From Arthrobacter sp. StoSoilB5 (GTDB lineage: Bacteria; Actinomycetota; Actinomycetes; Actinomycetales; Micrococcaceae), in contig NZ_AP024646.1 of NCBI RefSeq assembly GCF_019977235.1, positions 5,235,526 through 5,299,525 on the forward strand: DNA of 64,000 bases, written 5' to 3'. The translations under genes were made by a program, and so were the position numbers. The notes under the pieces are model-generated. The model saw only the letters and a program-made list of their open reading frames with translations, made no database searches and was not told where the DNA came from. This document shows positions 61,545 to 64,000 of this stretch, piece after piece (positions within the stretch are counted from its first letter, which is position 1; every line of letters begins with the position of its first letter).

Positions 61545-62515
61545 TACTTCTTCTTCCTGTTCTTACGTTGTGGCTGGACGCGCTGGGCCCTGATCTCAGC
61601 CGCAGCAGCAGCGGCCGCAGCCTCGGCGTCGTCGTCCTTCTTCTTGCCACCCAGCAACGGCGGCAGGCCCTTCGCGGCGCGGCGCTCCTCCAAGGCCTTG
61701 GCTGCCGGGGAACCCGGGGTAGGCATGCGGCGGATAACGAAGAATTGCTGGCCCATGGTCCAGAGGTTGGTGGTGGTCCAGTAGATGAGGACACCGATGG
61801 GGAAGTTGATACCACCGATACCGAACACGAGCGGCAGGATGTAGAGCATCATCTTCTGCTGGCGCATGAACGGGCTGGCCAAGGCTTCCTCGGACATGTT
61901 CTTGGCCATGATCTGCTTCTGCGTGATGAACTGCGAAGCTGTCATGGCAAGGATCATGACGATGGAGAGGGTCCAGACAGCAACCTCGCTGCCAGCTGCA
62001 CCGCCGTGAAGCAAAGATGCTGACAACGGCGCACCGAAGATGCTCGACTGATCGAACTGAACAACCTGATCGTGGCTCAGCGCACCAATGCCTTCACCAG
62101 CGTTCTTGGCAGTCGAAATACCAGAGAGCACCTGGAACAGCGCGAAGAAGAACGGCATCTGGATGAGCATGGGCAAACATGCGGAGAACGGGTTGGTGCC
62201 GTGCTTCTTGTACAGGGCCATCTGCTCCTGTGCCATGGCCTGGCGGGAGAGCTGATCGGTCTTGCCCTTGTACTTGGTCTGCAGCTTCTTCAAGTCAGGC
62301 TGCAGCAGTTGCATTCCGCGCTGGGCCTTGATCTGCTTCACGAACACGGGGATCAGGGCGGCACGGATCACCAACACGAGGCCGATGATCGACAGCGTCC
62401 ACGTCCAGCCATTGGCGGCTGGCAGGCCGATGAAGCTCAGTCCGTCGTGGAAGCCAACCATGATGATTGACACCAACCACTTGAACGGAAACATGATCGT
62501 TCCAAAGAAGTCCAT
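61544..62515 (-). CDS. yidC: Membrane protein insertase YidC
   Basis: 323 aa. Five membrane segments. The conserved core has WTWTLSIIGLVLVIRAALIPVFVKQIKAQRGMQLLQPDLKKLQTKYKGK with the hydrophilic-groove Arg, NPFSACLPMLIQMPFFFALFQVL, and a basic tail RVQPQRKNRKKK. Inserts membrane proteins alone or with Sec. Upstream of jag and 16 bp after yidD. Confidence 0.96.
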   Translation of the reverse strand: MDFFGTIMFPFKWLVSIIMVGFHDGLSFIGLPAANGWTWTLSIIGLVLVIRAALIPVFVKQIKAQRGMQLLQPDLKKLQTKYKGKTDQLSRQAMAQEQMALYKKHGTNPFSACLPMLIQMPFFFALFQVLSGISTAKNAGEGIGALSHDQVVQFDQSSIFGAPLSASLLHGGAAGSEVAVWTLSIVMILAMTASQFITQKQIMAKNMSEEALASPFMRQQKMMLYILPLVFGIGGINFPIGVLIYWTTTNLWTMGQQFFVIRRMPTPGSPAAKALEERRAAKGLPPLLGGKKKDDDAEAAAAAAAAEIRAQRVQPQRKNRKKK

Positions 62516-62531
62516 ACGATATCCCTATTCG

Positions 62532-62954
62532 TTAGGCCGCAGTGCGGCCTTCTTCATCAGCCTGAGCAGCCAGGAACTGGTCCGGATTGTTCAGTACAAC
62601 AATTGTGGGCGTCTGGCCTTCGGGCCAATGACGGTGACCGGCGGGGACATGGTCCACTCCACCAGCGTTCCAGGGATGGCATTTGGCGAGCCTTTTGGCT
62701 GCGAGCCAGCTACCCTTCACGGCGCCGTGCACCGTTATTGCTTCCAGCGCGTACGCGGAGCAGGAAGGAAAGAAACGGCAGACCTGGCCGTACAGGGGCG
62801 AGATGACCTTGCGGTACGTCTTGAGCAAAAGAATAAGGATGTTGCGGGGCAGTTCCCAGAGGAATGTGCCAACCACCGCCGGCAGATTCCTTGATGGAAC
62901 CATGCCGGAGGGGTCACCTGAGGAAGGAACGACGGCGGTGCTTATGTCATGCAC
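62532..62954 (-). CDS. yidD: Membrane protein insertion efficiency factor YidD
   Basis: 140 aa from GTG 62954 (VHDISTAVVPSSGDP), overlapping the rnpA end by eight bases; the longer frame to 63017 would run through rnpA. Core LILLLKTYRKVISPLYGQVCRFFPSCSAYALEAITVHGAVKGSWLAAKRLAKCHPWNAGGVDHVP is YidD/DUF37 with its CRFxPSCSxYA motif. Assists YidC. N-terminal and C-terminal tails are longer than in many homologues. Confidence 0.93.
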   Translation of the reverse strand: MHDISTAVVPSSGDPSGMVPSRNLPAVVGTFLWELPRNILILLLKTYRKVISPLYGQVCRFFPSCSAYALEAITVHGAVKGSWLAAKRLAKCHPWNAGGVDHVPAGHRHWPEGQTPTIVVLNNPDQFLAAQADEEGRTAA

Positions 62955-63357
62955 GCGGTGTCCCTTCCCTTGTGGTGCCGTTGTGGTCCAGCGAAGCGCT
63001 GCGTGGAGCTGAGCCACCCAGTCGCTTCGTCGTCACTGCCAATGCGGCGTTGTAGTCCGAGAGCAGTTGCTCCCAGCTGGCAGATGCAGCTGCGGGCAAT
63101 GCCCGGACCACTACCGCCAGGCCCGTTCCATGCGTGTGCAAGGACAGTGCGCCTGCTTCTCTCAGTCTCCTCTTAACGAGGTTCCTGGTCACGGCGTTCC
63201 CGACGGCTTTGGAGACAATGAAGCCGATTCGACTCGGCTCCGCGGCCCCAATAGGGGCCGTATATAACACTAAGTTCCGGCGTCCATTGCGGACGCCGGA
63301 ACGTACAGTTGTTGAAAAGTCGGTAGACGTCCGCAGACGGTTAGGGGTGGCTAGCAC
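62947..63357 (-). CDS. rnpA: Ribonuclease P protein component
   Basis: 136 aa, GTG start (MLATPNRLRTSTDFSTTVRSGVR). The RNase P protein motif is IGFIVSKAVGNAVTRNLVKRRLREA (about 43-67). It partners the RNase P RNA in 5' tRNA maturation. Follows rpmH by 41 bp, the usual order. Confidence 0.95.
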   Translation of the reverse strand: MLATPNRLRTSTDFSTTVRSGVRNGRRNLVLYTAPIGAAEPSRIGFIVSKAVGNAVTRNLVKRRLREAGALSLHTHGTGLAVVVRALPAAASASWEQLLSDYNAALAVTTKRLGGSAPRSASLDHNGTTREGTPRA

Positions 63358-63398
63358 CGTCGAACCCGCAAAAAGACCCTGACCGACAAGTCAGTTAT

Positions 63399-63536
63399 TT
63401 ACGCCGACAGTTCGACGCGGCCCTTGCCGCGACGTGCAGCCAGGATGGCGCGGCCGGCACGGGTGCGCATACGAAGGCGGAAGCCGTGCTTCTTGGCCCG
63501 ACGGCGGTTATTCGGCTGAAAAGTCCGCTTGCTCAC
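63399..63536 (-). CDS. rpmH: 50S ribosomal protein L34
   Basis: 45 aa, GTG start with TGGAG nine bases upstream. [44 protein letters not shown] is L34, the short basic protein that marks the rnpA-dnaA junction in nearly all bacteria. First gene of the rpmH-rnpA-yidD-yidC-jag-rsmG string; dnaA should lie divergently past the right edge. Confidence 0.97.
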   Translation of the reverse strand: MSKRTFQPNNRRRAKKHGFRLRMRTRAGRAILAARRGKGRVELSA

Positions 63537-63999
63537 GTTAGTTACTCCAGTGGATCAAAGGTGCGCCCACCCGATCAAAAGGGGAAGAACTGGCCGACGC
63601 TAAGTTTTGTATGTGCCTGCCGCCGCTGCCTCCCGAACGTCAAACGTACGGTGATGCAGCTGATCTCAAAAGCGGACACAAAGGACTTCACAACGTTAGG
63701 GCAAAAAGGCACCCTCAGTCAAACCGGGAGCCATCCCAACAGCTATCCACAGCTGTGCCCAAGGGTGTGGTGAAGCCTGTGGATGAAGTGGCTCACAGGG
63801 CCCAAATCAGAACCACAACGGTGTAATTATCCACAAGCAACTTCCCAGCTATCTTCTGGCGATTCCATCCCCTAGAGTGGCTCAGTAGCCCATTGTCCAC
63901 CCGCTGTGCATAACTCTGTGGATTAACCCCGGAAACATCGCCAGTCGGAGACTCTTCGGCTGCCAGCAACGCCGGCAAGCAAGTATTTAGGAACTGATT
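63537..63999. promoter_or_regulatory. rpmH-dnaA spacer with six DnaA-box-like sites
   Basis: No gene starts here. DnaA-box-like 9-mers: CTATCCACA 63743, its opposite TGTGGATGA 63778, TTATCCACA 63827, TTGTCCACC 63893, TGTGCATAA 63905 and TGTGGATTA 63917. The last three have a 12-bp pitch. The spacer would hold the rpmH and dnaA promoters and may be part of oriC. Confidence 0.75.
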
Positions 64000-64000
64000 G

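Overview
The window reads as an origin-proximal chromosome segment of a high-GC Gram-positive actinobacterium of the Micrococcaceae, most like Arthrobacter or Paenarthrobacter. The basis is the conserved block rpmH-rnpA-yidD-yidC-jag-rsmG-parA-parB at the right end, the rpsF-ssb-rpsR-rplI operon at the left, the pcnA(cca)-NUDIX-murJ-pseudokinase-trxB-trxA block between them, and the overall protein style. Genus is inference. dnaA itself must lie just beyond the right edge.

Layout. 1-4.3 kb: 5' part of a diacylglycerol kinase gene, an IclR regulator, a PhzF protein, a DUF1801 protein and the ribosomal/ssb operon. 4.5-6.0 kb: an IS481-type element inserted exactly at the 3' end of tRNA-Leu(GAG), separating the tRNA from its terminator. 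6.1-16 kb: membrane and exported proteins, two amino-acid permeases, an M18 aminopeptidase, an exported intradiol dioxygenase-like lipoprotein, a NIF3/CutA-like protein coupled to a frameshifted cyclase, and two IclR regulators. 16-20 kb: an ABC exporter with a two-component system. 20-24 kb: a PAP2-diacylglycerol kinase fusion, a second PAP2 protein, an MFS transporter with a DeoR regulator, and a 32-bp tandem repeat. 24-41.5 kb: ABC-F protein, FAD monooxygenase, MecA-type penicillin-binding lipoprotein, a very large secreted GH31 enzyme, a second two-component system divergent from an FtsX/MacB-type ABC transporter, an HxlR regulator with its probable target gene, a phytoene-desaturase-like oxidoreductase and a membrane glycosyltransferase. 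41.6-50.6 kb: a 46-aa protein, a histidine phosphatase and the conserved pcnA-to-trxA block. 50.8-52.5 kb: an IS110 element inside a second 32-bp tandem repeat.

The most unusual part is 52.5-57.85 kb. It has no credible protein gene and lower GC than its surroundings, but it carries nine perfect 14-bp ParB-binding sites (parS, GTTTCACGTGAAAC); a tenth lies inside parA. In its middle are two arrays of DnaA-box-like 9-mers at an exact 12-bp pitch (three boxes at 55131-55163, four at 55464-55508), separated by A-rich DNA and a parS site. The same 12-bp pitch recurs in three boxes upstream of dnaA at 63893-63925. The stretch looks like a dedicated centromere region with an oriC-like or DnaA-titrating module, next to the parAB genes whose products would act on it.

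The right-hand genes form a replication, segregation and membrane-biogenesis set: ParB loads on parS and ParA moves the complexes; RnpA and RpmH serve RNA processing and translation; YidD, YidC and Jag serve membrane protein insertion and envelope control; RsmG methylates 16S rRNA. MurJ and the separate pseudokinase-discoidin protein look like a split version of mycobacterial MviN.
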